Shown piece after piece: positions 1 to 10,516 of a DNA stretch of 36,239 nt (position 1 is the stretch's first letter; the number at the start of each line of letters is the position of its first letter). The translations under genes and the position numbers were made by a program. The DNA is from Streptomyces sp. FH025 (GTDB lineage Bacteria; Actinomycetota; Actinomycetes; Streptomycetales; Streptomycetaceae), in NCBI RefSeq assembly GCF_017427025.1, contig NZ_JAFLNG010000006.1, positions 1 through 36,239 on the forward strand, written 5' to 3'. The notes beneath the pieces are model-generated. The model did no database searches, was not told where the DNA came from, and saw only the letters and a program-made list of their open reading frames with translations.

Positions 1-2
1 TG

Positions 3-2539
<2,537 letters not shown>

Positions 2540-2599
2540 CCGCTTCCCCGAGGTCCGCTTCCCCGAGGTCTGCTTCCCCGCGGTCAGGCTCCCCGCGGT
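2540..2599. repeat. Four tandem copies of a 15-bp unit
   Basis: Directly after the kinase stop codon, CCGCTTCCCCGAGGT occurs twice perfectly (2540-2554, 2555-2569). Two diverged copies follow, CTGCTTCCCCGCGGT (2570-2584) and CAGGCTCCCCGCGGT (2585-2599). The array fills most of the gap between the two convergent genes. The unit is a multiple of three and stays in frame with the kinase beyond its stop. Confidence 0.9.
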
Positions 2600-2614
2600 G
2601 CCGGGAACGGCGGA

Positions 2615-3043
2615 TCAGGCAGGCAGCGGCGGCACGGCCTTCAGGAGGTGGCCGGTCACCCACTCGGGGCGGATGCGGATGGTGACCCGGTCCGTGTCCT
2701 GGGCGAGGGCTTGGGCGTGGGCCCGGGCGTGGGGCTGCGTGGCGTCCGCTGCGGAGCGGTCCCGCGTCGCCTCGGCCGTACCGAGGACGGTGACGCTCCA
2801 CCCGCCGCCGTCCGCCGCGCTGACCTCGTCGGCCTGGAAGGCGACGAGAGCGCCCGCCACGGCCCGGAGGAACTCGGAGCCGGCGGTGGTGCGCAGGAGC
2901 ACGTTGCCGTCGCCGTCCAGCCGGTACCGGACCGGCAGGACGGCGGGCAGCGCGCCGACCGTGTAGACGACGCGCCCGATCGACGTCTTCGCCAGGAGGC
3001 GTCGGCAGTGCCGTTCCTCCAACGGCGCGAAATCAGGTGTCAT
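2615..3043 (-). CDS. Pyridoxamine 5'-phosphate oxidase-like flavin-binding protein
   Basis: A 142-residue protein of the split-barrel FMN/F420-binding PPOX family. The diagnostic N-terminal pattern is visible: LEERHCRRLLAKTSIGRVVYT, then a short strand, LPAVLPVRYRLDGDGNVLLRT, TTAGSEFLRA and VAFQADEVS. The family gives small cytoplasmic flavin or F420-binding redox proteins; the substrate cannot be told. Proteins of this type often accompany DosR-like regulators in actinomycetes. It lies 89 bases downstream of the DevR-like gene on the same strand, so the two are probably co-transcribed. The ATG start at 3043 matches the family N terminus, although only a distant AGGACGAG is seen upstream. The C-terminal part (about 105-125) is rich in Ala/His/Gln and looks like a low-complexity insertion. 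Confidence 0.8.
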   Translation of the reverse strand: MTPDFAPLEERHCRRLLAKTSIGRVVYTVGALPAVLPVRYRLDGDGNVLLRTTAGSEFLRAVAGALVAFQADEVSAADGGGWSVTVLGTAEATRDRSAADATQPHARAHAQALAQDTDRVTIRIRPEWVTGHLLKAVPPLPA

Positions 3044-3132
3044 GACACGATGCTCGTCCTGCCGCGGTCGCCGGTGCAGAGGCCGTTGGTCCTTGCCCGG
3101 CGGCCGGAGGTCCGTGTCCGGTGCCGCCGGGG

Positions 3133-3831
3133 TCAGCCGACGCGTCGGCCGGACGGGTGGCCGTGGGCGGCGAGCGTCTCGCTGGCGATGAGGGCGGCCT
3201 GGACACGGCGTTCGACGCCGAGCTTGGCGAGGAGCCGCGAGATGTGGTTCTTGACGGTCTTCTCGGCGAGGTAGAGCCGCTGGCCGATCTGCCGGTTGGT
3301 GAGGCCCTCGCCGACGAGGGCGAGGATCTCCTGCTCGCGCGGGGTCAGCTGGGGGAGGCCGTCGGTCTGCGGGGCGGCGTCGCCGCGCAGGCGGGCCATC
3401 AGGCGGGTGGTGGCGCCGGGGTCGAGCATGGACTGGCCGGACGCGACGGTGCGGACGGCGGAGACGAGGTCGGTGCCGCTGATCTGCTTGAGGACGTACC
3501 CGGCGGCACCGGCCATGATCGCGTCCAGGAGGGCGTCCTCGTCGTCGAAGGACGTGAGGATGAGGCAGGCCAGCTCGGGCATGCGGTCGCGGAGTTCGCG
3601 GCAGACGGTCACGCCGTCGCCGTCCGGCAGCCGCATGTCCAGGACGGCGACGTCCGGGCGCAGTGCCGGCACGCGGGTCAGTGCCTGTTCGACGGTGGCC
3701 GCCTCGCCGACCACCGTCAGGTCGGGCTCGGCGTCCAGCAGGTCGTGCACGCCCCGGCGGACGACCTCGTGGTCGTCGAGGAGGAACACCTTGACCGGGG
3801 CGTCCGCCCGGGCCGCTGCGTTGTCCACCAT
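3133..3831 (-). CDS. devR: DevR/DosR-like NarL-family response regulator
   Basis: A 232-residue regulator with a receiver domain (about 13-135) and a LuxR-type helix-turn-helix (about 165-225). From residue 13 it follows M. tuberculosis DosR almost motif by motif: [32 protein letters not shown] (phospho-acceptor Asp65, equal to DosR Asp54 after an 11-residue N-terminal extension), [22 protein letters not shown], and in the DNA-binding domain [20 protein letters not shown] and [12 protein letters not shown]. It should be phosphorylated by the GAF kinase at 827-2539 and bind palindromic boxes upstream of hypoxia genes. The ATG at 3831 is chosen because GGAG lies a few bases upstream and it fits the DosR N terminus. 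A candidate DevR box at 3917-3930 lies 86 bp upstream and suggests autoregulation. The gene probably continues into the PPOX gene. Confidence 0.92.
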   Translation of the reverse strand: MVDNAAARADAPVKVFLLDDHEVVRRGVHDLLDAEPDLTVVGEAATVEQALTRVPALRPDVAVLDMRLPDGDGVTVCRELRDRMPELACLILTSFDDEDALLDAIMAGAAGYVLKQISGTDLVSAVRTVASGQSMLDPGATTRLMARLRGDAAPQTDGLPQLTPREQEILALVGEGLTNRQIGQRLYLAEKTVKNHISRLLAKLGVERRVQAALIASETLAAHGHPSGRRVG

Positions 3832-3916
3832 CGGTTCTCCGTGTTCCTGGGGCCGCCACGGGAATGAGGCGGACGAGACATCCGGAATTCTGCCGTGCGC
3901 GCGGGCGCGCGCACCA

Positions 3917-3930
3917 GGGCCGGACGTCCC
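3917..3930 (-). promoter_or_regulatory. Candidate DevR box upstream of devR
   Basis: The minus strand reads GGGACGTCCGGCCC, 12 of 14 identical to the GGGACCTTCGGCCC box upstream of adhE. It lies 86 bp upstream of the devR start, between devR and the stop codon of the USP gene. It resembles the GGGAC..GTCCC core of the known DosR motif. Binding is inferred. Confidence 0.6.
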
Positions 3931-3936
3931 CATTGC

Positions 3937-4815
3937 TCACCCGTGCGGGACGACCGCGACCGGTGCTGCGGCGTGGTGGAGCGCGGCATGGGCGACGGGG
4001 CCGAGCCATCGGCCCAGGGGGTGGTGCCGGGGGTCCCGCCGGCCGACGACCACGAGGCAGGCGTCCGCCGCGGCGGTCACGACGGCGTTGGCCGCCCCGC
4101 CGAGCCGGGTCGTGGCGACCACCTCGACGTCCGGGTGCGCGGCGCGGGCCTGGGCGAGCGCTTCGTCCAGGGCGGCCTGCTCGGAGGCCTCCTGGGTGGT
4201 GGCGTCCACCTGGGGCGGCACCCAGCCGGCGGCCGACCAGGCGGGTATCACGTCCCAGCCGTGTACGGCCCGCAGCCGCACCCGCCGCCGGGCCGCCTCG
4301 GCGAACGCGAAGTCGAGGACGGCGTCGGCGGGGTGGCGGGCGTCCACCCCGACGACGACGTCACGGCGGTCCGGCGCGTCGGCCTGCGGGGTGTCGTTCG
4401 CGTCGGCCCGGACCATGACCAGCGGGGTGGCGACGCGCGCCGCCACCGCGAGGCCGACCGACCCGACCAGCAGCCCGGCGAAGCCGCCGAGCCCGCGGGA
4501 GCCGAGGACGAGCAGCTCCGCGCCTTCGGCCTCGGCGACCAGCGCGTCGACGGGGTCGTTGCCGACCACGGCGGTTTCGACGGACAGCCCGGGGTGGGCG
4601 TGGCGGATCCGCTCGGCGGTGCCGGCCAGCGCGGCCAGCGCCGCCGGGCGGAGGTCACCGGCCACGGATCCCTCGGCGTAGTCGGCGCTCAACCAGGGCC
4701 AGGCGTGCAGGATGCGCAGGCCGACGCCTCGGCGTACCGCCTCCTCGGCGGCCCAGAGCGCGGCGGCCTCGCTCCGCGCCGATCCGTCGGTTCCGGTCAG
4801 GACGTGGCTGGTCAT
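3937..4815 (-). CDS. Tandem-domain universal stress protein (USP 1)
   Basis: A 292-residue protein with two UspA domains (about 1-137 and 150-292). The first opens with HVLTGTDGSARSEAAALWA and ends with the ATP-binding signature GSRGLGGFAGLLVGSVG followed by VATPLVMVRA. The second opens with DVVVGVDARHPADAVLDFA and ends GRRDPRHHPLGRWLG, a degenerate version of the ATP loop, so probably only the first domain binds nucleotide well. Two-domain USPs of this size are hallmark members of the M. tuberculosis DosR regulon (for example Rv2623). The ATG at 4815 has GAGGAGAACCACG before it. The gene lies 77 bases downstream of the first oleate hydratase on the same strand and is probably co-transcribed with it. 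A 12-bp tandem repeat sits just upstream of its ribosome binding site. Confidence 0.9.
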   Translation of the reverse strand: MTSHVLTGTDGSARSEAAALWAAEEAVRRGVGLRILHAWPWLSADYAEGSVAGDLRPAALAALAGTAERIRHAHPGLSVETAVVGNDPVDALVAEAEGAELLVLGSRGLGGFAGLLVGSVGLAVAARVATPLVMVRADANDTPQADAPDRRDVVVGVDARHPADAVLDFAFAEAARRRVRLRAVHGWDVIPAWSAAGWVPPQVDATTQEASEQAALDEALAQARAAHPDVEVVATTRLGGAANAVVTAAADACLVVVGRRDPRHHPLGRWLGPVAHAALHHAAAPVAVVPHG

Positions 4816-4830
4816 CGTGGTTCTCCTCGG

Positions 4831-4866
4831 TCGGAGTCAGGCTCGGAGTCGGGTTCGGAGTCAGGT
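4831..4866. repeat. Three tandem copies of a 12-bp unit in the USP 1 leader
   Basis: TCGGAGTCAGGC (4831-4842), TCGGAGTCGGGT (4843-4854) and TCGGAGTCAGGT (4855-4866) lie in the gap between the oleate hydratase stop and the USP start. They end two to three bases before the GAGGAG ribosome binding site read on the minus strand. In the oleate hydratase frame they would encode Asp-Ser-Glu-Pro repeats beyond its stop. Confidence 0.88.
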
Positions 4867-4892
4867 GGCGTGCGGTCGGAGCATCGGAGCGG

Positions 4893-6503
4893 TCAGGCGA
4901 ACGCGGTCCGCAGCGCCGAGAGGACGGTGGCCGGGTCGGCCAGGGCGTGGTGGACCGGCGGGACGGGCAGGTCGAGGCCGAGCAGCTGGTACACCGCGTG
5001 CATGGCGCCGCGCACCGAGTACTCGACGGTGAACACGACGTCCTCGGGGATCTCCACGTACTGGCCGAGGAAGGCGAAGTTCCGTGCGCCGTGCGGGATC
5101 ACCCGGGGGCGGTCGTGCGTCGAGCGGCGGGCGAACTGGCTGGTGATGTACGGCATCATCACGGTGGTGACGGTGGTCGTGGCGCGGACCTCGTCGGCGA
5201 TGTCGTCGAAGCCGAGCTGGCCGAGGAGTTCGGTGAGGATCTCCTGTCCGGTGCACTCGGCCATCGCCTTGCCGGTGTACTCGCCCGCAGGCTCCATGAA
5301 CAGCCCGTACCCCCACAGGGTGAACACGTCCTCGGGCTGGCCGTCGAAGTGCGGCGGGCGGGGGACGACGATCGACATCAGCCAGGGCGAGTCCTTGAAC
5401 GTCATCAGCGCACCGGTGCCGGGCGCGTTGCCGCTGAACTCCTCGATCCGCTTCAGCAGGACGGGGCTGCGCATCGTCAACGTGAAGGACTCCCAGGCGG
5501 CTTCGGCGATGTTGCCGTTGAAGACGGCGGGCCGGCCGAAGTCCGGAGCCTTGCGGGAGAGCGTCTCCCAGAGCGTCCAGTTGCCGTCCCGCTTGTCCCG
5601 GACCAGCTCCGGCGCCGTGTCGTCACCGCCGTAGGCCGCGTCGGCGGTCATCGAACCGAGCGTGATGAACGCCAGGTCCAGGTCGTCGAGTTCGATGGTC
5701 TCCGGCTCGCCGCCGGCGCGCCGCAGGTGGATCGTGCGGGCGCGGCGGATTCCGTCCCGCTCGGTGAAGTCGACATCGGTGACGGTGACGCCGTGCTCGA
5801 ACCGGACGCCTCGTTCCAGCAGCCACCGGATGAGCGGCCGGACGATGGAGTCGTACTGGTTGAGGCGGGTACGGCGCACGCCCGCGAGGGTGTGGATGCG
5901 GGGGAACTCCTGGAGGAAGCGCAGGAAGTAGCGCTTGAGCTCGATGGCGCTGTGCCAGTTCTGGAAGGCGAAGGTGGTCCGCCACATCGCCCAGAAGTTC
6001 GTGGCGAAGAAGTGCTCGGAGAAGAACTCGTCGATCCGGCGCGGGCCGATCGCCGACTCGGGCAGCACCAGCAGCCGGGCCAGTTCCAGCCGGTCGCGGG
6101 TGTCGAGGCCGAGGTCGGAGGCGTCCAGGACGCGGTGGGCGCCGTCGATCAGGCGGGCCTTGGCGTCGGTCGGCCACTGCCGGTTGAAGTCGGTGATCTC
6201 CTGGCGGACGGAGACGCTCTCGTCGTCCAGGGTGGGGATCGTCTCCAGGAGGTTCCACAGGCAGGTGTAGGCCTCGTCCTCCAGCATCCGCCCGCCCCGG
6301 GTCACGTAGGCCTGCTCCGGCGTGCCGCGCCCGTCGAGCGAGCCGCCCGCGAGGGGCAGCTGCTCCAGGACGTGGATGTTCTCCCCGGGGACCTCCCCGT
6401 CCCGGATCAGGAAGGCCGCCGCCGCCAGGGCGGCCACCCCGCCGCCCACCAGGTACGCCTTCGTGCTGCGTCCGCTGTCGATCACTTCTCGTCCCCGTCT
6501 CAT
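4893..6503 (-). CDS. ohyA: Oleate hydratase / MCRA family FAD-dependent fatty acid hydratase (copy 1)
   Basis: A protein of about 536 residues of the myosin-cross-reactive antigen family, which adds water to the cis-9 double bond of unsaturated fatty acids, giving 10-hydroxy acids, with FAD as structural cofactor. Visible marks are the N-terminal dinucleotide-binding segment AYLVGGGVAALAAAAFLIRDG, the RGGRMLE motif carrying the conserved active-site glutamate region, the family block FWAMWRTTFAFQNWHSAIE, TRLNQYDSIVRPL, and the C-terminal MMPYITSQF and GQYVEIPEDVVFTVEYSVR. The start is uncertain. The ATG at 6503 is used here, but a GTG at 6485 with GGGGA six bases upstream would leave an N terminus closer to copy 2 (15,386). 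It is divergent from USP 2 and probably forms an operon with USP 1. A DevR-like box lies 88 bp upstream. Confidence 0.88.
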   Translation of the reverse strand: MRRGREVIDSGRSTKAYLVGGGVAALAAAAFLIRDGEVPGENIHVLEQLPLAGGSLDGRGTPEQAYVTRGGRMLEDEAYTCLWNLLETIPTLDDESVSVRQEITDFNRQWPTDAKARLIDGAHRVLDASDLGLDTRDRLELARLLVLPESAIGPRRIDEFFSEHFFATNFWAMWRTTFAFQNWHSAIELKRYFLRFLQEFPRIHTLAGVRRTRLNQYDSIVRPLIRWLLERGVRFEHGVTVTDVDFTERDGIRRARTIHLRRAGGEPETIELDDLDLAFITLGSMTADAAYGGDDTAPELVRDKRDGNWTLWETLSRKAPDFGRPAVFNGNIAEAAWESFTLTMRSPVLLKRIEEFSGNAPGTGALMTFKDSPWLMSIVVPRPPHFDGQPEDVFTLWGYGLFMEPAGEYTGKAMAECTGQEILTELLGQLGFDDIADEVRATTTVTTVMMPYITSQFARRSTHDRPRVIPHGARNFAFLGQYVEIPEDVVFTVEYSVRGAMHAVYQLLGLDLPVPPVHHALADPATVLSALRTAFA

Positions 6504-6590
6504 CGGATTCGCCCGCACCGCTCAGCGGGCGATGCCCAGCCTCCGGCACCCGGACGGTGCCGGGCAGGGTCGTGCAGTCCCCGTTCCCTG

Positions 6591-6604
6591 GGGCCGCAGG
6601 TCCT
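6591..6604 (-). promoter_or_regulatory. Candidate DevR box facing oleate hydratase 1
   Basis: The minus strand reads AGGACCTGCGGCCC, 12 of 14 identical to the adhE box. It is 88 bp upstream of the oleate hydratase ATG, almost the same distance as the devR box from devR. The divergent region 6504-6750 holds further GGGAC-rich words (see 6622-6635) and an imperfect GGGC/GCCC repeat at 6644-6657. Confidence 0.5.
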
Positions 6605-6621
6605 TTCCTCCCCGGGACGCC

Positions 6622-6635
6622 GGGACCTTCGGGAC
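6622..6635 (+). promoter_or_regulatory. Candidate DevR half-site or box facing USP 2
   Basis: GGGACCTTCGGGAC shares its first eleven bases with the adhE box and then departs, forming two direct GGGACC words nine bases apart. It is 116 bp upstream of the USP 2 ATG. It may be a single strong half-site rather than a full palindrome. Confidence 0.4.
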
Positions 6636-6750
6636 CGGGTTCAGGGCTGCCTGGCCCCTGTGGCCCGCCGGTCGTCGGCCGCGAACCTGTCTTCCGGAGG
6701 CAAGGCCGCGCGCATCGTGTCGCGGCCACTGAGCGAAGGAGATCGTGATC

Positions 6751-7599
6751 ATGTCTCATTCCGTGGTGGTGGGGGTCGACGGATCCGCGCAGAGCGAGGC
6801 CGCGGCCGAGTGGGCGGCCGCTCAGGCCCACCGCGGCGGCCGGGCGCTGCGGATGGTTCACGTCGGGGGAGGGGTGGAGGAGTCCGGGAGCCCCGTCGAG
6901 CCGTTGCCGGAGGCGGTCCGTGCGCTTCGCGACCGCCTCGGGGCCGTGCTGCCGGGTCTGGAGATCTCCTGCGAGCAGGTGCCCGGCAATCCGGCCCACC
7001 AGCTGATCGCCGCCGGCGAGCGGGATGGTCTGCTGGTGCTCGGCTCGCGCGGGCTCGGCGGGTTCACCGGGCTGCTGGTCGGCTCGGTCGGGCTGCGGGC
7101 GGCGGCGCACGCCGCCTGCCCGGTGGTCCTGGTCCGGGCCGGGGCGGACGGTGAGGGCGGCGCGCCCGGCGACGTCGTGGTGGGAGTGGACGGCGACGGC
7201 CCCTGCGACGAGATGCTCGCCTTCGCCTTCGAGCAGGCGTCCGGACGCGGCGCGGCACTGCGGGTGATGAACAGCCGGACCCTGCCCACCGGGCCGTACG
7301 TGACGGAGGCCCCGGTGGACCAGCGGGAGATCAGGGACTCCCTGACGGAGGCGGAGCTGGTCCGCCTCCAGGACGCGCTGAGGCCGTGGCGGGAGAAGTT
7401 CCCCGACGTGCGGGTCTCGGCCGAGGTGACCGCCTGGCCGGCCGCACGGGCACTGGTGGAGGCTTCCCGGACGGCCTCGCTGGTCGTGGTGGGACGCCGG
7501 AGGCCGCACAACCGGGCGGCCGCGCCCTGGCTCGGCACCGTGGCCCACGCCGTGCTGCACCACGCGCACAGCCCGGTCGCGGTGGTGCCGCACAGCTGA
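6751..7599 (+). CDS. Tandem-domain universal stress protein (USP 2)
   Basis: A 282-residue two-domain UspA protein, paralogous to USP 1. Domain one starts SVVVGVDGSAQSEAAAEWA and carries the ATP loop GSRGLGGFTGLLVGSVG followed by CPVVLVRAG. Domain two starts DVVVGVDGDGPCDEMLAFA and ends GRRRPHNRAAAPWLG then HSPVAVVPHS, again with a degenerate nucleotide loop. USP 1 and USP 2 share the same C-terminal pattern (PVAVVPH), so they are probably duplicates. The ATG at 6751 is preferred over a GTG at 6745 because AAGGAG (6736-6741) is nine bases from the ATG but only three from the GTG. The gene is divergent from oleate hydratase 1 and ends at a strong hairpin terminator. Confidence 0.9.
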   Translation: MSHSVVVGVDGSAQSEAAAEWAAAQAHRGGRALRMVHVGGGVEESGSPVEPLPEAVRALRDRLGAVLPGLEISCEQVPGNPAHQLIAAGERDGLLVLGSRGLGGFTGLLVGSVGLRAAAHAACPVVLVRAGADGEGGAPGDVVVGVDGDGPCDEMLAFAFEQASGRGAALRVMNSRTLPTGPYVTEAPVDQREIRDSLTEAELVRLQDALRPWREKFPDVRVSAEVTAWPAARALVEASRTASLVVVGRRRPHNRAAAPWLGTVAHAVLHHAHSPVAVVPHS

Positions 7600-7626
7600 G
7601 ACCGGCCGCGTGAGACCGACCGAGCC

Positions 7627-7676
7627 GCCGATGGCCGTGGCACGGACCGCTGACGGTCCGCGCCACGGCCATCGGC
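7627..7676 (+). terminator. Long hairpin terminator after USP 2
   Basis: Arms 7627-7649 and 7654-7676 pair over 23 positions with a single A-C mismatch and a four-base CTGA loop. The stem is very GC-rich and there is no clear T run, which is usual for actinomycete terminators. It separates USP 2 from the adhE promoter region. Confidence 0.85.
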
Positions 7677-7728
7677 ACGTCCGCGGGCGGACCGGCTGCC
7701 GGGCCGCGCGCGGATAAGGCGCGATTAA

Positions 7729-7742
7729 GGGACCTTCGGCCC
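7729..7742 (+). promoter_or_regulatory. Candidate DevR box upstream of adhE-pflB-pflA
   Basis: GGGACCTTCGGCCC lies 124 bp upstream of the adhE start, just downstream of an AT-richer patch (GCGATTAA). It is the clearest of the 14-bp elements in this window. It has the GGGAC core, a central TTC and a matching GGCCC right arm, close to the M. tuberculosis DosR box core. Its role as the hypoxia operator of the fermentation operon is inferred. Confidence 0.65.
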
Positions 7743-7865
7743 GCGGATGTGCCCCAACGGCCGGGTCCCCGAGCCGGGTTGGCGGGGGAGGCTGTCAGTG
7801 GGAAGCCAGAGCGGACATCGCCGGCGCCCGATCCTTCGACGAGGTAACCGAAAGGTGGTCCAGCC

Positions 7866-10502
7866 ATGACCCGCCGCCCGCAGATCGAGGAGCCCCCTGC
7901 TCCGGGCGATGCCCCAGCGGCCGTCGCCACACTCGTCTCCGACGCGCTGACGGCCCTTCGGGAGTACGCCGACTTCACCCAGGAGCAGGTCGACCACATC
8001 GTCAAGAAGGCCTCGCTGGCCGCCCTGGAGCGGCACACCGCACTGGCGGTGCTGGCGGTGGAGGAGACCGGGCGCGGGGTCTTCGAGGACAAGGCGGTGA
8101 AGAACGTCTTCGCCTGCGAGAACGTCACCCACGTGATGGCCCGGACGAAGACGGTCGGGGTCGTGCACCGGGACGAGATCGACGGCATCGTGGAGATCGC
8201 CGAGCCGGTCGGCGTGGTCGCGGGCATCACCCCGGTGACCAACCCGACCTCGACCACGATCTTCAAGTGCCTGCTGGCGCTCAAGACCCGCAACCCGATC
8301 GTCTTCGCCTTCCACCCCTCGGCCCAGCGCTGCTCCGCCGAGGCGGCCCGGATCGTCCGGGACGCGGCGGTGGCGGCCGGGGCCCCGGCGCACTGCATCC
8401 AGTGGATCGAGGAGCCGTCGATGGCGGCCACCGGCGCGCTGATGAACCACCCCGACGTCGCGACGATCCTCGCCACCGGCGGCAACGCGATGGTCCGGGC
8501 CGCCTACTCCTGCGGCAAGCCGGCCCTGGGCGTCGGCGCCGGCAACGTTCCGGCGTACATCGAGCGCACCGCGGACCTGAAGCGGGCGGTCAACGACGTC
8601 GTCCTGTCGAAGTCCTTCGACAACGGCATGATCTGCGCCTCCGAGCAGGCCGTGATCCTGGACGCCGGGATCCGCGACGCCGCGCTCGCCGAGTTCCGCA
8701 AGCTGAAGGCGCACCACGCGAGCGCGCGGGAGAAGGCGCTGCTGGAGCGGTACCTGTTCGGGGCCGGTGACGGCACCGACTGCGCCGGGGACCGGCTGAA
8801 CGCCGAGGTGGTGGGCCGCTCGGCGGCGCAGATCGCGCAGGCGGCCGGCTTCGAGGTGCCCGGTGACACCTCGGTGATCCTGGCCGACTGCGAGCGGGTC
8901 GGGCCCGAGGAGCCGCTGACCCGGGAGAAGCTCTGCCCCGTCCTGGCGGTCCTGACCGCCGACTCCCGCCGCGCCGGTGTCGAACTGGCCGCCGCGATGG
9001 TGGAGTTCAACGGGCTCGGGCACTCGGCGGCGGTGCACACCGAGGACGCGGCGTTCGTCGAGGAGTTCGGGCACGCGGTGAAGGCCTGCCGGATCATCTG
9101 GAACGCGCCCAGCTCGCAGGGAGGCATCGGTGACGTCTACAACGCCTTCACGCCCTCGCTGACCCTGGGCTGCGGCAGCTACGGGCACAACTCGGTGTCC
9201 GGGAACGTCTCGGCGCTGAACCTCGTCAACATCAAGCGGATCGGGCGGCGCAACACCAACATGCAGTGGTTCAAGGTCCCGCCGAAGATCTACTTCGAGC
9301 GCAACTCGGTCAAGTACCTGGCGAGCATGCCGAACGCGCACCGGATCGTCGTCGTCACCGACCGGACGATGGTGGAGATCGGCCACCTGGAGCGGATCCG
9401 GGGCGTGCTCGACCGCCGCCGCGAGCCGGTAGAGGTGCGGGTCGTCGACTTCGTCGAGCCGAACCCGAGCATCGACACCGTGCGCAAGGGCGCGGCGCTG
9501 ATGCGGGAGTTCGAGCCGGACACGATCATCGCGCTGGGCGGCGGCTCGCCGATGGACGCGGCCAAGGTGATGTGGCTGATGTACGAGCACCCGGAGGTCG
9601 AGTTCGCGGACCTGAAGGAGAAGTTCTTCGACATCCGCAAGCGCGCCTTCACCTTCCCCGACCTCGGCGAGAAGGCCAAGCTGGTGTGCATCCCCACCAC
9701 CTCGGGCACGGGCGCCGAGGTCACCCCCTTCGCGGTCATCACGGACACGGCCACGGGCCAGAAGTACCCGCTCGCGGACTACGCGTTCACCCCGAGCGTG
9801 GCCATCGTCGACCCGGCGCTCACCGCCGGCCTGCCGAGTCACGTCACCGCCGACACCGGCTTCGACGCCCTCACCCACTGCATCGAGACCTACGTGTCCG
9901 TCTACGCCAACGACTTCACCGACGGCCTCGCCCTCCAGGGCATCCGGCTGATCTTCGAGAACCTGGAGCGGGCCGTCACCGACGGGCCGAACGACCCGAT
10001 GGCGCGGGAGAAGATGCACAACGCGGGGACGATCGCCGGGATGGCCTTCGGCTCGGCCTTCCTCGGCGCGGTGCACGCCATGGCGCACACCCTGGGCGGC
10101 ACCTTCCACGTCGCTCACGGCCGCACCAACGCGCTCCTGCTGCCGCACGTGATCCGCTGGAACGGCTCCGCCCCGGCCAAGGTCACCGGCTGGCCCAAGT
10201 ACCAGCACTACACGGCGCCCGAGCGCTACCAGGCCATCGCCCGGATGCTCGGCCTGCTCGCCGCGACCCCCGAACAGGGCGTCGAGTCCCTGGCGGCGGC
10301 GGTCGAGGAACTGCGCGACCGGGTCGGCATCCCGCGCTCCTTCAAGGCGGCCGGGGTGGACGAGGAGGCCTTCCTCGCGGCCCTGCCCCAGCAGGCGATG
10401 AACGCCTACGAGGACCAGTGCGCCCCCGCCAACCCCCGCATGCCGATGCTCGACGACATGCAGCAGCTGATGCGCCAGGCCTACTACGGCGACCAGGCCT
10501 GA
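7866..10502 (+). CDS. adhE: Bifunctional acetaldehyde-CoA / alcohol dehydrogenase AdhE
   Basis: An 878-residue two-domain enzyme that reduces acetyl-CoA to acetaldehyde and then ethanol, oxidising two NADH. The N-terminal aldehyde dehydrogenase half (to about 445) has the substrate segment [19 protein letters not shown] and the catalytic cysteine in [11 protein letters not shown] (Cys257; Cys246 in E. coli). A linker with the family sequence [16 protein letters not shown] (about 463-480) leads to the iron-dependent alcohol dehydrogenase half. That half has [15 protein letters not shown] (about 554), [17 protein letters not shown], and the metal-binding [14 protein letters not shown] region (about 737-752). 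Length and order match full AdhE, and no domain is missing. The ATG at 7866 has AAAGGTGG upstream. It is the first gene of adhE-pflB-pflA, with a 14-base gap to pflB, so acetyl-CoA made by PflB can be used to recycle NAD+. Confidence 0.95.
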   Translation: MTRRPQIEEPPAPGDAPAAVATLVSDALTALREYADFTQEQVDHIVKKASLAALERHTALAVLAVEETGRGVFEDKAVKNVFACENVTHVMARTKTVGVVHRDEIDGIVEIAEPVGVVAGITPVTNPTSTTIFKCLLALKTRNPIVFAFHPSAQRCSAEAARIVRDAAVAAGAPAHCIQWIEEPSMAATGALMNHPDVATILATGGNAMVRAAYSCGKPALGVGAGNVPAYIERTADLKRAVNDVVLSKSFDNGMICASEQAVILDAGIRDAALAEFRKLKAHHASAREKALLERYLFGAGDGTDCAGDRLNAEVVGRSAAQIAQAAGFEVPGDTSVILADCERVGPEEPLTREKLCPVLAVLTADSRRAGVELAAAMVEFNGLGHSAAVHTEDAAFVEEFGHAVKACRIIWNAPSSQGGIGDVYNAFTPSLTLGCGSYGHNSVSGNVSALNLVNIKRIGRRNTNMQWFKVPPKIYFERNSVKYLASMPNAHRIVVVTDRTMVEIGHLERIRGVLDRRREPVEVRVVDFVEPNPSIDTVRKGAALMREFEPDTIIALGGGSPMDAAKVMWLMYEHPEVEFADLKEKFFDIRKRAFTFPDLGEKAKLVCIPTTSGTGAEVTPFAVITDTATGQKYPLADYAFTPSVAIVDPALTAGLPSHVTADTGFDALTHCIETYVSVYANDFTDGLALQGIRLIFENLERAVTDGPNDPMAREKMHNAGTIAGMAFGSAFLGAVHAMAHTLGGTFHVAHGRTNALLLPHVIRWNGSAPAKVTGWPKYQHYTAPERYQAIARMLGLLAATPEQGVESLAAAVEELRDRVGIPRSFKAAGVDEEAFLAALPQQAMNAYEDQCAPANPRMPMLDDMQQLMRQAYYGDQA

Positions 10503-10516
10503 GAGAGGACACCGAG

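Noticed and set aside
4947-7154. Long plus-strand open frame of 735 codons
   Set aside because: It is antisense to oleate hydratase 1 and part of USP 2; its Val/Glu/Gly/Asp-rich translation without domains is typical of high-GC antisense shadows.
8504-9127. Minus-strand frame inside adhE
   Set aside because: Antisense to conserved AdhE sequence and Ser/Arg/Ala-rich as expected of a shadow.
9266-10516. Upstream extension of the pflB frame inside adhE
   Set aside because: It is an Arg/Pro/Gly-rich shadow of adhE; the ATG at 10517 has its own ribosome binding site.
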